Below are positions 42,516-50,877 of a DNA stretch of 64,000 nucleotides, one piece after another. The stretch covers positions 682,001 to 746,000 of the forward strand of contig NZ_JAJSAX010000001.1 in the NCBI RefSeq assembly GCF_021261315.1, written 5' to 3'. A program made the position numbers and the translations under genes. Source of the DNA: Epilithonimonas sp. JDS. Lineage in GTDB: Bacteria > Bacteroidota > Bacteroidia > Flavobacteriales > Weeksellaceae. The notes beneath the pieces were generated by a model. That model saw nothing but the letters and a program-made list of their open reading frames with translations. It was not told the DNA's origin and made no database searches. The number at the start of each line of letters is the position of its first letter. Position 1 is the first letter of the stretch.

Positions 42516-42995
42516 ATGAATAAAATACTATTAATGAAATTCCTGACGATAATGATCGTCCCGCTTGGCCTGATGAAGGCTCAGACAGCAGTTCTTGCCA
42601 CAGGAACTACAGCAGCAGGCGCAGCCGGAAGTGTTGCGTACAGTGTCGGACAAGTTGCCTATTCTCAAAAAGGAGCAAATCTGGAAGTGACAGAAGGCGT
42701 GCAGCAACCTTACGAAATTACTACGCTGGACGTAGATGATGAATCCATTATGGAAAAAAATATTCTCCTGTACCCAAATCCGGTGAGAGATTTTCTGAAT
42801 GTTGACTTTGGAAAAGAAAATTTCCATAATTCCAGATATTCACTATTTGATCCTCAAGGAAAGCTTATCAAAACCGGAAATCTCACTCAGAAAAAAACAG
42901 AATTGGATATGACGCGGTTTCCGTCTTCAGTTTATATCATCCAGATATTCCAGGACAACAAAAACATTAAAACTTTCAAAATCATTAAAAAATAA
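42516..42995 (+). CDS. Secreted protein with type IX sorting domain
   Basis: A 159-residue protein: signal peptide MNKILLMKFLTIMIVPLGLMKAQ, a short Ala/Gly-rich stretch (VLATGTTAAGAAGSVAYSVGQVAYS), the common Bacteroidota segment EVTEGVQQPYEI, then a C-terminal T9SS type A domain with NILLYPNPVRDFLNVDF and a KTFKIIKK ending. The sorting domain directs export by the gliding-associated type IX system. Start at 42516 rather than the earlier in-frame ATG at 42426, because only this gives a signal peptide. First gene of a three-gene set with 6- and 12-bp spacers. Confidence 0.82.
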   Translation: MNKILLMKFLTIMIVPLGLMKAQTAVLATGTTAAGAAGSVAYSVGQVAYSQKGANLEVTEGVQQPYEITTLDVDDESIMEKNILLYPNPVRDFLNVDFGKENFHNSRYSLFDPQGKLIKTGNLTQKKTELDMTRFPSSVYIIQIFQDNKNIKTFKIIKK

Positions 42996-43001
42996 AATCT
43001 C

Positions 43002-45551
43002 ATGAAAAAAATTGTATTAATTGCAGCTTTGGCACTTGGAACTTATATGGTTTCTGCTCAGGCTCCTGAAAAAATGAGCTACCAGGCCATTGTCAGAAAT
43101 GCAACCGGACAACTGTTAACCAATCAGAATGTTGCAATGCGGATCAGCGTATTGCAGGGATCTGCCGCCGGTGCTGCTGTTTATTCCGAAAGAGTGACAG
43201 GAACAACCAATGCCAACGGACTGGTGAGTCTGGAAATTGGATCTGGAACAGTGCTAAGCGGAACGTTCAACACCATCAATTGGGGAACCAACAGCTATTT
43301 TCTAAAAACCGAAACCGATCCGGCAGGCGGAACAAACTACACCATCGCAGGAACAAGTCAATTACTGAGCGTTCCTTATGCTTTGTATGCTAAATCATCC
43401 GGTGGCGGAGGCGGCGGCAGTTTGACATTACCTTACACTGCAACAACCAACAATGCTTCCACGCTTTTCTCTTTGACTAATGATGGCGACGGAACTTCAG
43501 TCGAAGGTATCAACAACGCCATCACATCGAGTATCGCAGCTGTACGGGGAACGGTAACAAATATAGCTCCGGGAGGATTTTCGTCTGCAGTCCGCGGGAT
43601 TAATAACGGAACCGGCGGATTGGGAATTGGTGTCTGGGGATCGCAGGCCGGAAGCGGCTGGGGTGTTTACGGCGTTACGCCAACTGGCTTGGGTGTTTAT
43701 GGAAACTCATCAGGATCCGGAACCGGCGTCTATGCAAACAGTAATAACGGAACAGGACTTACAGCTACCAGCACCAATGGCATTGCAGCAAGTATGACCA
43801 ATTTCAACAATGCAAATAACAACAACGTCCTAAATGCTTCCACGTCAGGAAACGGAACCGTTGTAAATGTTTCATCATCAGGTTCCGGAGTTGGTGTACT
43901 GAGTAGCACCGGAAACGGTTTTGCAGTACACGGAATTACCAGTCAGCAGACTTCTGCCGGAATCGTCGGAGATAATAATGGCGCAGGAGAAGCTATTGTG
44001 GGAAGAACTACAAGTGATATTGCAGGCGCAGTTGTGGGACGAAATGATGGCGGTGGTTATGGTGTACGAGGTTTTGTTTCAGGTAATACAACAGGAACGA
44101 GCGTAGGTGTATTTGGTCAGGTTGGCCTAAGCTCAGGTAAAGGCCGTGCAGGGCGTTTTGAAAACTTGAACACAGCTAATGAGAGTAACACTCTTGAAGT
44201 GGAATCTAACGGCTCGGGAAATATCCCGGATAACACAGAAGGAAATGTTTCATCTTTTCTTTCAACTAACACGAACAGCGTAAGTGCAGGTGTAAGAGGA
44301 GAAGTGAAAACTATTTTCGGAAATTTTGGAGCAGCTGGATTATTTGGTGTTGCATCCGGAACAGGCGGTTTTGGAGGGCTTTTTCATGCGTCCAATCCAA
44401 CCGGGAACAGTCGTGCTTTAGTTGCAATTTCTGATGGGAACGGAAATGCTATTACGGCCAATGCTGCCAACTCTGCCAATGGTATTGAAACAAATGTCGA
44501 TGGAGATGGAAATGCCATTTATGCCTGGACACCTACTTTCTCAACAGGACGTGCGGGAAGATTCCAACATTTCAATGAGGATAACACCAGTGATGTAATT
44601 ACCGTCAGTACAATTGGAAATGGTATCGCCGGAAATTTCAAAGTGGATAGAACCACTGGGACTTCTGCTGCGGTAAAGGGTGAAGTCAATTCTATTTTTG
44701 CTAATTTCGGAACAGCAGGCGTCTACGGTTTATCCTCCGGAACTGGTGGCTATGGTGGACTTTTCTATTCATCAAACGCCTCCGGAAACGGCCCGGCTGT
44801 ACTTGCAATCACTGAAGGTAACGGAAACGGAATCACTGCAAATGCAGGAGGCTCTGGAAATGGTGTAGAAGTATCGGTCGATGGAACTGGAAGTGCAATT
44901 TACGGTTGGGTTCCAAACTTTGGGACTGGTAGAGCTGCTTATTTCAGAAACTTTAATACAGCAAATTCTCAGGCAGTAGTATCTGTCACCAACGCGGGAA
45001 CCGGAACAGGAATTTTTGTGAACCATACCGGAGCTTCAGGGAATCTTGCCGTTTTTCAAAGTGCAAGTGCAAATGTAGCTAGGATCAATAAAACCGGTCG
45101 CGGTTTCTTCAACGGTGGAACTCAGAATAGTGGTGCCGACGTTGCCGAAGCATTCGATGTAGAAGGCGCTTTCTCTGACTATGAGCCTGGCGACATCCTC
45201 GTTATTTCTACCAATACAGACAGAACCATCGAAAAATCTTCGGAACCCTACTCTACTCTGGTAGCCGGCGTTTATGCTACTAAACCAGGCGTTTTGCTGA
45301 CTGAAGAAAACATCGATTCTGAATTGATTGGCAAAGTTCCAATGGGCGTTATCGGTGTGATTCCGACCAAAGTTTGTCTGGAAGGTGGAAACATCAAACG
45401 TGGCGATCTGCTGGTGACATCATCCAAATCCGGTGTTGCAATGAAAGGCGATCCTAAAAAAGTACAGATAGGACAGGTCCTGGGAAAAGCTTTGCAGGAT
45501 TACAATCAGGAAGGCATCGGAAAAATCAAAGTATTAGTAAGCATCAAATAA
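43002..45551 (+). CDS. Large repeat-rich secreted surface protein with G2-peptidase-like C-terminus
   Basis: An 849-residue protein. Signal peptide MKKIVLIAALALGTYMVSAQ; N-terminal domain of about 110 residues (KMSYQAIVRNATGQLL to LLSVPYALYAK) that recurs in Bacteroidota surface proteins; a GGGGGG linker; then about 550 residues of Gly/Asn/Ser-rich repeats with recurring pieces such as SGNGTVVNV, GTGGFGGLF, GTGGYGGLF, TGRAGRF and TGRAAYF, suggestive of a beta-helix fibre. The last 140 residues (SGADVAEAFDV, YEPGDILVIS, VAGVYATKPGVL, VMGVIPT-like sequence) resemble the autoproteolytic or chaperone tail domains of phage fibres and endosialidases. No T9SS domain of its own. Adhesin-like role is inference. 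Confidence 0.75.
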   Translation: MKKIVLIAALALGTYMVSAQAPEKMSYQAIVRNATGQLLTNQNVAMRISVLQGSAAGAAVYSERVTGTTNANGLVSLEIGSGTVLSGTFNTINWGTNSYFLKTETDPAGGTNYTIAGTSQLLSVPYALYAKSSGGGGGGSLTLPYTATTNNASTLFSLTNDGDGTSVEGINNAITSSIAAVRGTVTNIAPGGFSSAVRGINNGTGGLGIGVWGSQAGSGWGVYGVTPTGLGVYGNSSGSGTGVYANSNNGTGLTATSTNGIAASMTNFNNANNNNVLNASTSGNGTVVNVSSSGSGVGVLSSTGNGFAVHGITSQQTSAGIVGDNNGAGEAIVGRTTSDIAGAVVGRNDGGGYGVRGFVSGNTTGTSVGVFGQVGLSSGKGRAGRFENLNTANESNTLEVESNGSGNIPDNTEGNVSSFLSTNTNSVSAGVRGEVKTIFGNFGAAGLFGVASGTGGFGGLFHASNPTGNSRALVAISDGNGNAITANAANSANGIETNVDGDGNAIYAWTPTFSTGRAGRFQHFNEDNTSDVITVSTIGNGIAGNFKVDRTTGTSAAVKGEVNSIFANFGTAGVYGLSSGTGGYGGLFYSSNASGNGPAVLAITEGNGNGITANAGGSGNGVEVSVDGTGSAIYGWVPNFGTGRAAYFRNFNTANSQAVVSVTNAGTGTGIFVNHTGASGNLAVFQSASANVARINKTGRGFFNGGTQNSGADVAEAFDVEGAFSDYEPGDILVISTNTDRTIEKSSEPYSTLVAGVYATKPGVLLTEENIDSELIGKVPMGVIGVIPTKVCLEGGNIKRGDLLVTSSKSGVAMKGDPKKVQIGQVLGKALQDYNQEGIGKIKVLVSIK

Positions 45552-45563
45552 AAATCAAACAAA

Positions 45564-45971
45564 ATGAAAACATTATATATTACAATATTCCTATTGGCAG
45601 GCGTCGTTTCATTACACGCTCAGGAAAATAAAACCGCCGAAAAACAGGATGACATCAAGGCCATCAAAGAGTCTAAAGCCTTTGAAGCCAAAATGATGAA
45701 ACAGCAGGCCGACAAAAAAGATGAAGCCAAAACTTCCAAACTGGCGTCCGAACAAGGAATAGAGCAGAAAAAACAAAGTTCCGAGCAGCCAAAATCCAGC
45801 GGAAATTCCAGAAAACTATTAGCAAATACGGCAAGTTTTGAAGAAGTCCTGACAAGTATTCCAAACCGTAAAGTTGTACGGAATGCAGGTCCAAAAGCAA
45901 CAAATTCTGTAAAAGGATTGCCTAACACCGCGACTTTGGAAGAAATAAAAAAAACAATTCCTAAGAACTAA
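45564..45971 (+). CDS. Secreted charged hypothetical protein
   Basis: A 135-residue protein with signal peptide MKTLYITIFLLAGVVSLHAQ followed by a highly charged, low-complexity Lys/Glu/Gln region (AEKQDDIKAIKESKAFEAKMMKQQ; longest pieces AFEAKMMKQQADKK) likely helical or disordered, and two related motifs ANTASFEEVLTSIPN and PNTATLEEIKKTIPKN. No family recognised. It closes the three-gene surface locus, 12 bp after the repeat protein, and is followed by a terminator. Confidence 0.65.
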   Translation: MKTLYITIFLLAGVVSLHAQENKTAEKQDDIKAIKESKAFEAKMMKQQADKKDEAKTSKLASEQGIEQKKQSSEQPKSSGNSRKLLANTASFEEVLTSIPNRKVVRNAGPKATNSVKGLPNTATLEEIKKTIPKN

Positions 45972-45995
45972 TTATAAATTTTAAAACTAGAATGG

Positions 45996-46027
45996 AATCA
46001 GAGCAGAATTTTTTGCTCTGATTTTTT
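45996..46027 (+). terminator. Terminator of the surface-protein locus
   Basis: AATCAGAGCA (45996-46005) and TGCTCTGATT (46014-46023) form a perfect 10-bp stem, then TTTT. Confidence 0.8.
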
Positions 46028-46105
46028 ATTATTGAAATCTTTGGCAACATAATTGTTACTAAAAAATTACCATTCACTGTTATATATAGTTTTTTAAGAA
46101 GTAAG

Positions 46106-46140
46106 TAGGGGGACGCTTTGTTGGTCTCCCTATTTTATTT
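46106..46140 (+). terminator. Second hairpin, terminator-like
   Basis: TAGGGGGAC (46106-46114) and GTCTCCCTA (46124-46132) form a 9-bp stem with one G-U pair, loop of 9, followed by TTTTATTT. It lies 80 bp beyond the terminator at 45996 with no gene between, so it could end a short untranslated transcript; nothing else supports one. The rest of 45972-46299 holds no gene I can support. Confidence 0.45.
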
Positions 46141-46299
46141 GAATTAAGCTAAATTCGTATAAAACGTCGATTTTTAAATCTATCAATGCGAAAGAAGCAA
46201 AGCAAGCTTAAATTTCCTAAAGTTGAACTATTTCATAAAAAGCGTAGAAATTATAGCAATCAACTAACGCATACATCCTGCGAGGTTAGAAGAAAGATT

Positions 46300-46509
46300 T
46301 TATTCTTCGTAACCGCAACACTTCAAACCACTCCCATGAATTTTTTTCATAATCATTGTTTTCGCTTCATGTTCATTGAAGTAGAGTACAAAATCCTTAC
46401 ATAACATTTTCCCAATAAAAATTAGTACTAAATCAAGAACGAGTTTTTGCCAAGAAAATAACTCTGGAAATAATACGGTTGTTAATAACATTAAAATAAA
46501 CTTTTTCAT
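46300..46509 (-). CDS. Small membrane or secreted hypothetical protein
   Basis: A 69-residue frame starting MKKFILMLLTTVLFPELFSW, with a second hydrophobic stretch LVLDLVLIFIGKML and a Cys-Cys near the end (GLKCCGYEE). No family recognised. Support for expression comes from TACATTTG on the minus strand at 46532-46539, a perfect TAnnTTTG -7 element 22 bp before the ATG. The 350-bp stretch from 46540 to 46867 beyond it shows no supportable gene. Confidence 0.4.
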   Translation of the reverse strand: MKKFILMLLTTVLFPELFSWQKLVLDLVLIFIGKMLCKDFVLYFNEHEAKTMIMKKIHGSGLKCCGYEE

Positions 46510-46867
46510 TTTTGACACAGTTTTGTTACTCCAAATGTAATATTGACTATGTACTTTCCTTTTTTTGCTTAATAGAAATACAAAAAGTGTCCGACAATAG
46601 TTTGTATAGCACTTTTTTAAATTTTAAAAGATTCTTATTTCAGTAGAATAAAATAAATTTGGATCAAAAACTAATGACATAAAGATACTTCATTGTTTCT
46701 TGATACAGTGCCCTTCGCATTCATCACTTTAAGAATTTATCTTGCGTAAAATCCCAAACGAAAAATTTTTGATACGATCAAATAATTTTCCGACTCCGTA
46801 AAAATAAAAATATCAACGGGAGTTTTCCGAGGCCATAAAAGATCCGACTGCTAGGGAGTTTTAAGAA

Positions 46868-47614
46868 TTAGACTATTGAATCAATTAATTCTTTTATAGC
46901 CGAAGCCTTCCACACAATTCAAATATCTGATTCGGGACTAATCCTTCCACTATAAATCCCAAGAAATTTTTCTGTTGGACCAGTGAGAAGACCTGTCCAA
47001 TTTCCTGCGTGAAGATTAAATCCCATTGACCTATATGCAATTACAGGTGAGCCAGATTGCCCCTTTCTACTTCTACAGTCTATTAAAAATTGTGGTAACC
47101 CATCATAATCGATATCAGGTTCTGACGCTATAAATCCTGAAGTCCATATTGCTAAAGATCCACCAGCGTTCCGACCGAAAGGAAATCCGATAACACTGAC
47201 AATGTCTGAGGGGAGATAATCCATCTGGAATTGATTGGTTGTTATATCGTATGGATAGATTTTCACATCATCAGATAAATTAGAAAGTAATTTTGCAACA
47301 AAATCAGCTCTTTCACCTAGGGTTGGATGCTCAATCCATTTAGGATTATAATCTTCAAGAATTATCTCACTTTTATCAACCCAATTTCCTATCGTAGTTT
47401 GATTATGTCTTATAATAATTTCATCAGGAATATAGCATTGCTGTGACAAATAATCACCCGTTACATTGTTTTTTCCGGTAACATTATGTCTATTAGTAAT
47501 TAAAGCAGGACCTTTTGCGGTATTAACCACAAACCCTGTTCCTGTGGAAATATTATTTCCCATCATTTTCATTTGGATAAAAAGGGATCTAAGCGATTGA
47601 ATTCGTATAGTCAT
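46868..47614 (-). pseudogene. Trypsin-like serine protease with in-frame stop near C-terminus
   Basis: A trypsin-fold protease of the stand-alone cytosolic type (no signal peptide). The triad is visible: His43 in LITNRHNV, Asp104 in GERADFVAK, Ser188 in RKGQSGSPVIAY; GTGFVV is the usual barrel start. Reading stops at TGA (46919-46921) after SPESDI, at 231 residues. The same frame continues without interruption for 16 more codons, IVWKASAIKELIDSIV, to TAA at 46868-46870; the continuation SDIxIVWK...I.EI resembles the normal end of this family. This suggests a nonsense mutation (for example GGA to TGA) or an exceptional read-through; the triad is intact, so the 231-residue form may still be active. 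It lies just outside the left boundary of the tRNA-Cys element. Confidence 0.6.
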
Positions 47615-47711
47615 TTGATAAAGATAGAAAAACTAATAAAATTATCGACGAACTTTTACTATGACATTTTTCAATTCTAAAATTATCGGGAAAATATCGG
47701 GAGACACAAGC

Positions 47712-47773
47712 AACAAAAAACCCTAAAACATTATAAATAAATGTATTAGGGTTAATCAGTAAGGTGCCTAGCG
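47712..47773 (+). repeat. Left attachment region (attL) with original tRNA terminator
   Basis: 62 bp that match 55934-55995 at 55 positions (89%). The last 12 bp, AGGTGCCTAGCG (47762-47773), are identical to the 3' end of tRNA-Cys in the right copy and form the likely crossover core; similarity stops sharply after it. The outer part contains ACCCTAA/TTAGGGT arms, the displaced terminator of the tRNA gene. Confidence 0.85.
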
Positions 47774-47891
47774 TACCCGACAAATGAGTTTTCTAGCATT
47801 TTCGTAAAACTTAAAAATACGCTCCAAACTCTTTATTAATGGGACTTAACAATAGTATGTAATTGCATAGCGTTTTACTAAATTTCAGAAC

Positions 47892-47937
47892 GGTTGGAAT
47901 TTGGTTGGAATTAATTCCAACGGATTTTGTATATTTG
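47892..47937 (+). promoter_or_regulatory. Integrase promoter overlapping arm-type repeats
   Basis: GGTTGGAATTT and GGTTGGAATTA lie in tandem (47892-47913) and run into AATTCCAAC, making the 18-bp palindrome GTTGGAATTAATTCCAAC. The same tandem pair recurs at 55906-55929 near the other end. TATATTTG at 47930-47937 is a perfect -7 element for the integrase gene; the repeats cover its -33 region, so a protein bound there (integrase itself is a candidate) could control int. Confidence 0.65.
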
Positions 47938-47957
47938 ATTGTTCAAAAATTTCAAAT

Positions 47958-49256
47958 ATGGCAACCGTTAAATTTCGGGTTTTACACAAAACCGAGAACG
48001 CTCAAATCTATATCCGTTTTTCAATAGACAGAGATAATGTTTTCCAAATCAAAACAGGGAAAATCATCAATCCGAAATACTGGAGCGTAAAAACATCCCG
48101 ACCTATCCAAACGCAACCAGAGTTCAAAATTCTTTACACAGAGCTGAACGAGTTGGAAACCTTTGTTTTGAAAGAATACAATTTCGATTATTCCAAAGGC
48201 GTTATTTTCTCAAAAGATTGGTTAGCTCAAAAGATTGATAAATTCTACAACCGCATCGAAGTCAAAGAAGATGATTCTGTTTTCCTCAATTATCTGCAAA
48301 ACTTCACAGATTTCAAACGCAGTACCGCATCCTACACAGAATCCACTTTAAAAAAGTACAACAATCTGAAAGACCGTTTCCAATCTTATCAAAAGAAGAA
48401 AAAGAAAACCTTTCTATTGCAGGATGTAAGTTCCAAAATCCTGATTGACTTCAAAAACTTTCTGATTGCAGAGTGCAGCCTGATGGAAACCACAGCCGTA
48501 AGATTTATTAAAAATCTGAAAACTGTTTTATTTGATGCTGAACAAAATGGAAAATCTATCCATTATTCGATTAGAGGATTCAGTACAGGAACGACCAACA
48601 CAGAGTACAAAGTATTTTTATCGTTTGATGAGATTGAGAAAATAAAAGACGTTACAACACTCAATACAGATTGGAACATTGCCCGAGATTGGTTGGTACT
48701 TGGATGCTATCTTGGGCAGAGAGTTTCTGACCTTTTGAGGATGAACAAACGGATGATTTACACCAAAACCGACAGTGAGGGAGACACATTCCGATTCATT
48801 GAGATTAAACAGCAGAAAACAGGGGAAAAAGTAGTGATACCAATCCACGATGAGGTGGAAACCCTTTTGCAGAAGTACAACGGAGATTTTCCGCCAATAC
48901 TTGCTGTTAATTTTGATTCTAATGCAGTACTGTTTAACCGCCACATCAAAAAGGTTTGCGAACTCGCAGGGATTGACGAAATGATAAAGGGCAAAGTGTA
49001 CAACGAGGACAAAAAGAAAAACGAAATTGAAGAAACGGAAAAATATAATTTGGTAAGTTCCCACGTTTGCAGACGTTCGTTTGCTACCAATTTCTACGGA
49101 AACAAAGAATTTACCACACCTCAACTTATGAGTATCACAGGACATAAAACAGAAAATATGTTTCTGAACTACATAGGACGAACCGCAGACGATTGGGCAA
49201 TGCAGACCGCAAAGACTTTCAAAAAACTATCAAACCAAAAAATAAAAATATCATAG
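47958..49256 (+). CDS. Tyrosine recombinase/integrase
   Basis: A 432-residue phage-type integrase. Residues 1-95 are an arm-binding domain (ATVKFRVLHKTENAQIYIRF, start of the Bacteroidota Arm-DNA-bind type), about 105-200 a SAM-like core-binding domain (FLNYLQNFTDFKRSTAS, KNLKTVLFDAEQNG), and 210-432 the catalytic domain with Arg254 in LGQRVSDLLRM, HVCRRSF (His369 and Arg372), the TGHKTENMFLNYIG His and the nucleophile Tyr near 405. All catalytic residues are present. Start at 47958 follows the consensus promoter; an in-frame ATG 57 bp upstream lies inside the arm repeats. It is the first gene inside attL. Confidence 0.93.
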   Translation: MATVKFRVLHKTENAQIYIRFSIDRDNVFQIKTGKIINPKYWSVKTSRPIQTQPEFKILYTELNELETFVLKEYNFDYSKGVIFSKDWLAQKIDKFYNRIEVKEDDSVFLNYLQNFTDFKRSTASYTESTLKKYNNLKDRFQSYQKKKKKTFLLQDVSSKILIDFKNFLIAECSLMETTAVRFIKNLKTVLFDAEQNGKSIHYSIRGFSTGTTNTEYKVFLSFDEIEKIKDVTTLNTDWNIARDWLVLGCYLGQRVSDLLRMNKRMIYTKTDSEGDTFRFIEIKQQKTGEKVVIPIHDEVETLLQKYNGDFPPILAVNFDSNAVLFNRHIKKVCELAGIDEMIKGKVYNEDKKKNEIEETEKYNLVSSHVCRRSFATNFYGNKEFTTPQLMSITGHKTENMFLNYIGRTADDWAMQTAKTFKKLSNQKIKIS

Positions 49257-50324
49257 ATGCAAAACTTCAACTTACCATATCTACCACCTAAAAAGGAAAT
49301 AGAAACGCCTGCAATCCTAAAACAATTATCAAAATCACACCGTTATTTGGCAGAGCTGAAAGGCACAGTTAAGACAATTCCAAACGAAAACATTCTGATA
49401 AACACGCTCACATTACAGGAAGCAAAAGACAGTAGCGAAATAGAGAATATAGTAACGACTCACGACGAACTTTATAAAGAGAATATTTTTATTGAGAGCA
49501 AAAACCCAGCTACAAAAGAAGTTTACAGTTATGCACAGAGTTTAAGATTAGGATTTGCAACCGTAAGGAAAGAAAAGCTACTACTCAACAAACATATTAT
49601 TGAGATACAAAGTACTTTAGAACATAACAACGCAGGATTCCGAACCCAGGCAGGCACTAAATTAGTCAATAATCTTGGACAGACCGTTTATATCCCACCG
49701 CAAGACAGCACCGAAGTTTTGAACCTAATGGCAAATCTTGAAAAATTCATTAATGATGATGAGTTTTCCGACCTAGACCCGTTGGTGAAAATGGCAATCA
49801 TACACTATCAGTTCGAGAGCATCCACCCATTTTATGATGGTAATGGCAGAACAGGCAGGATTATCAATATTTTGTATTTGGTATTGCAAGGACTTTTGGA
49901 TTTACCCGTATTGTATCTTAGCCGATATATTACACAAAACAAAACCCAATACTACACTGTTTTGCAAAACGTACGGGAAAATGATGATTGGGAAGGTATG
50001 ATTTTATATTTATTGAAAGGCGTAGAAGTTACCGCACAGCAAACCATTAATTTGGTAACTAATATTAAAAACCTGATGCAGGACACCAAAACCAAATTGC
50101 GTGCAGAATTGCCAAAGATATACAGCCAAGACCTCATTAATAATCTTTTCAAAAACCCTTACACCAAGATAGATTTTTTGCAAAACGACCTCAATGTATC
50201 CCGGCAAACAGCGTCTAATTATTTGGATGAGGTTGTAAACTTAGGTGTTCTGCAAAAGATTAAAGTGGGAAAATCTAACTATTATATCAATCCGAGTTTG
50301 ATAGATGCCCTCGCAAATGTATAG
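49257..50324 (+). CDS. Fic/DOC family protein with N-terminal inhibitory motif
   Basis: A 355-residue class II Fic enzyme. The AMP-transfer loop HPFYDGNGRTGR (residues 190-201) matches HxFx(D/E)GNGRxxR exactly. The autoinhibitory helix motif (S/T)xxxE(G/N) is SSEIEN at 59-64. The C-terminal 70 residues (NPYTKIDFLQNDLNVSRQTA; piece DFLQNDLNVSRQTASNYL) form a winged helix that may bind DNA. Such proteins add AMP or other phosphate groups to targets, and occur in bacterial mobile elements. The ATG follows the integrase stop with no spacing, so both share a transcript; a repeat array starts at its own stop codon. Confidence 0.9.
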   Translation: MQNFNLPYLPPKKEIETPAILKQLSKSHRYLAELKGTVKTIPNENILINTLTLQEAKDSSEIENIVTTHDELYKENIFIESKNPATKEVYSYAQSLRLGFATVRKEKLLLNKHIIEIQSTLEHNNAGFRTQAGTKLVNNLGQTVYIPPQDSTEVLNLMANLEKFINDDEFSDLDPLVKMAIIHYQFESIHPFYDGNGRTGRIINILYLVLQGLLDLPVLYLSRYITQNKTQYYTVLQNVRENDDWEGMILYLLKGVEVTAQQTINLVTNIKNLMQDTKTKLRAELPKIYSQDLINNLFKNPYTKIDFLQNDLNVSRQTASNYLDEVVNLGVLQKIKVGKSNYYINPSLIDALANV

Positions 50325-50468
50325 GTTAAGAAAATATCAAAACTCTAACACAAAAATAACAACGTGTTAAGAAAACAGCAAAATTTTAACACGACGACGA
50401 CGACGTGTTAAGAAAAAAGACATTTTGTATCAATGAAGATTACAATGTGTTAAGACAATATCAGAAAA
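50324..50468 (+). repeat. Iteron-like array, 41-bp spacing
   Basis: Four copies of (G)GTTAAGA.AA: TTAAG begins at 50326, 50367, 50408 and 50450, giving spacings of 41, 41 and 42 bp, close to four helical turns. Three are GTGTTAAG and each of the first two is followed by an inverted half, CTAACAC or TTTTAACAC. A CGACGACGACGACG triplet run (50391-50406) separates copies 2 and 3. The array fills the gap between fic and the next gene; iterons of an origin or operators of a regulator both fit. Confidence 0.7.
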
Positions 50469-50491
50469 TTAACCAGCTAAAAATTATAATT

Positions 50492-50842
50492 ATGGAAACA
50501 GAACAAATTCAAACAACCAACAAAAAAACAAGAAGCAAAACAGATTATTCCAGCTACATCGACAATCTGCCTTACGAAGCATTCATAATGCAAGTTTCCG
50601 CAATCAACAAAACAAAAGCTTCCGGAGAAGGAATCATCAACAAAGGTGGAGAGATTTCATTCAAAGTCAGTTGTGAAGTCGATTTGTGTTACACGGAAAA
50701 GGATGAAAAGTATGGATTTTCCATTTCAGGTTCCACAACCAATCTATTGCAGATTCTAAACCCTGCAGGCGCATCGATTCCATTCTCAAAGAAAGAAGAA
50801 CTCGTGATTACAAATTTCCTGAATGATAAGATTCTTTTTTGA
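50492..50842 (+). CDS. Hypothetical element protein
   Basis: A 116-residue protein not recognised as a known family. N-terminus is basic and polar (METEQIQTTNKKTRSKTDYS), then YEAFIMQVSAINKTKASGEG and a beta-rich region with two Cys (VSCEVDLCYTEKDEKYG). No signal peptide. The chosen ATG (50492) follows the repeat array; an earlier TTG/GTG frame from 50405 would run through the repeats and is less likely. It is followed, 35 bp later, by the frameshifted gene. Confidence 0.5.
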   Translation: METEQIQTTNKKTRSKTDYSSYIDNLPYEAFIMQVSAINKTKASGEGIINKGGEISFKVSCEVDLCYTEKDEKYGFSISGSTTNLLQILNPAGASIPFSKKEELVITNFLNDKILF

Positions 50843-50877
50843 CATCAAGAAGGACTTTTAAAAATAATCCTTTTCAA

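Noticed and set aside
46186-46404. Plus-strand open frame of 72 codons
   Set aside because: Basic low-information translation, no promoter or family resemblance, and overlaps the better supported minus-strand gene with a promoter.
47589-47783. Minus-strand open frame of 64 codons across the left boundary
   Set aside because: Runs through the attachment repeat and the displaced tRNA terminator; such a gene would have been created by the integration and shows no family pattern.
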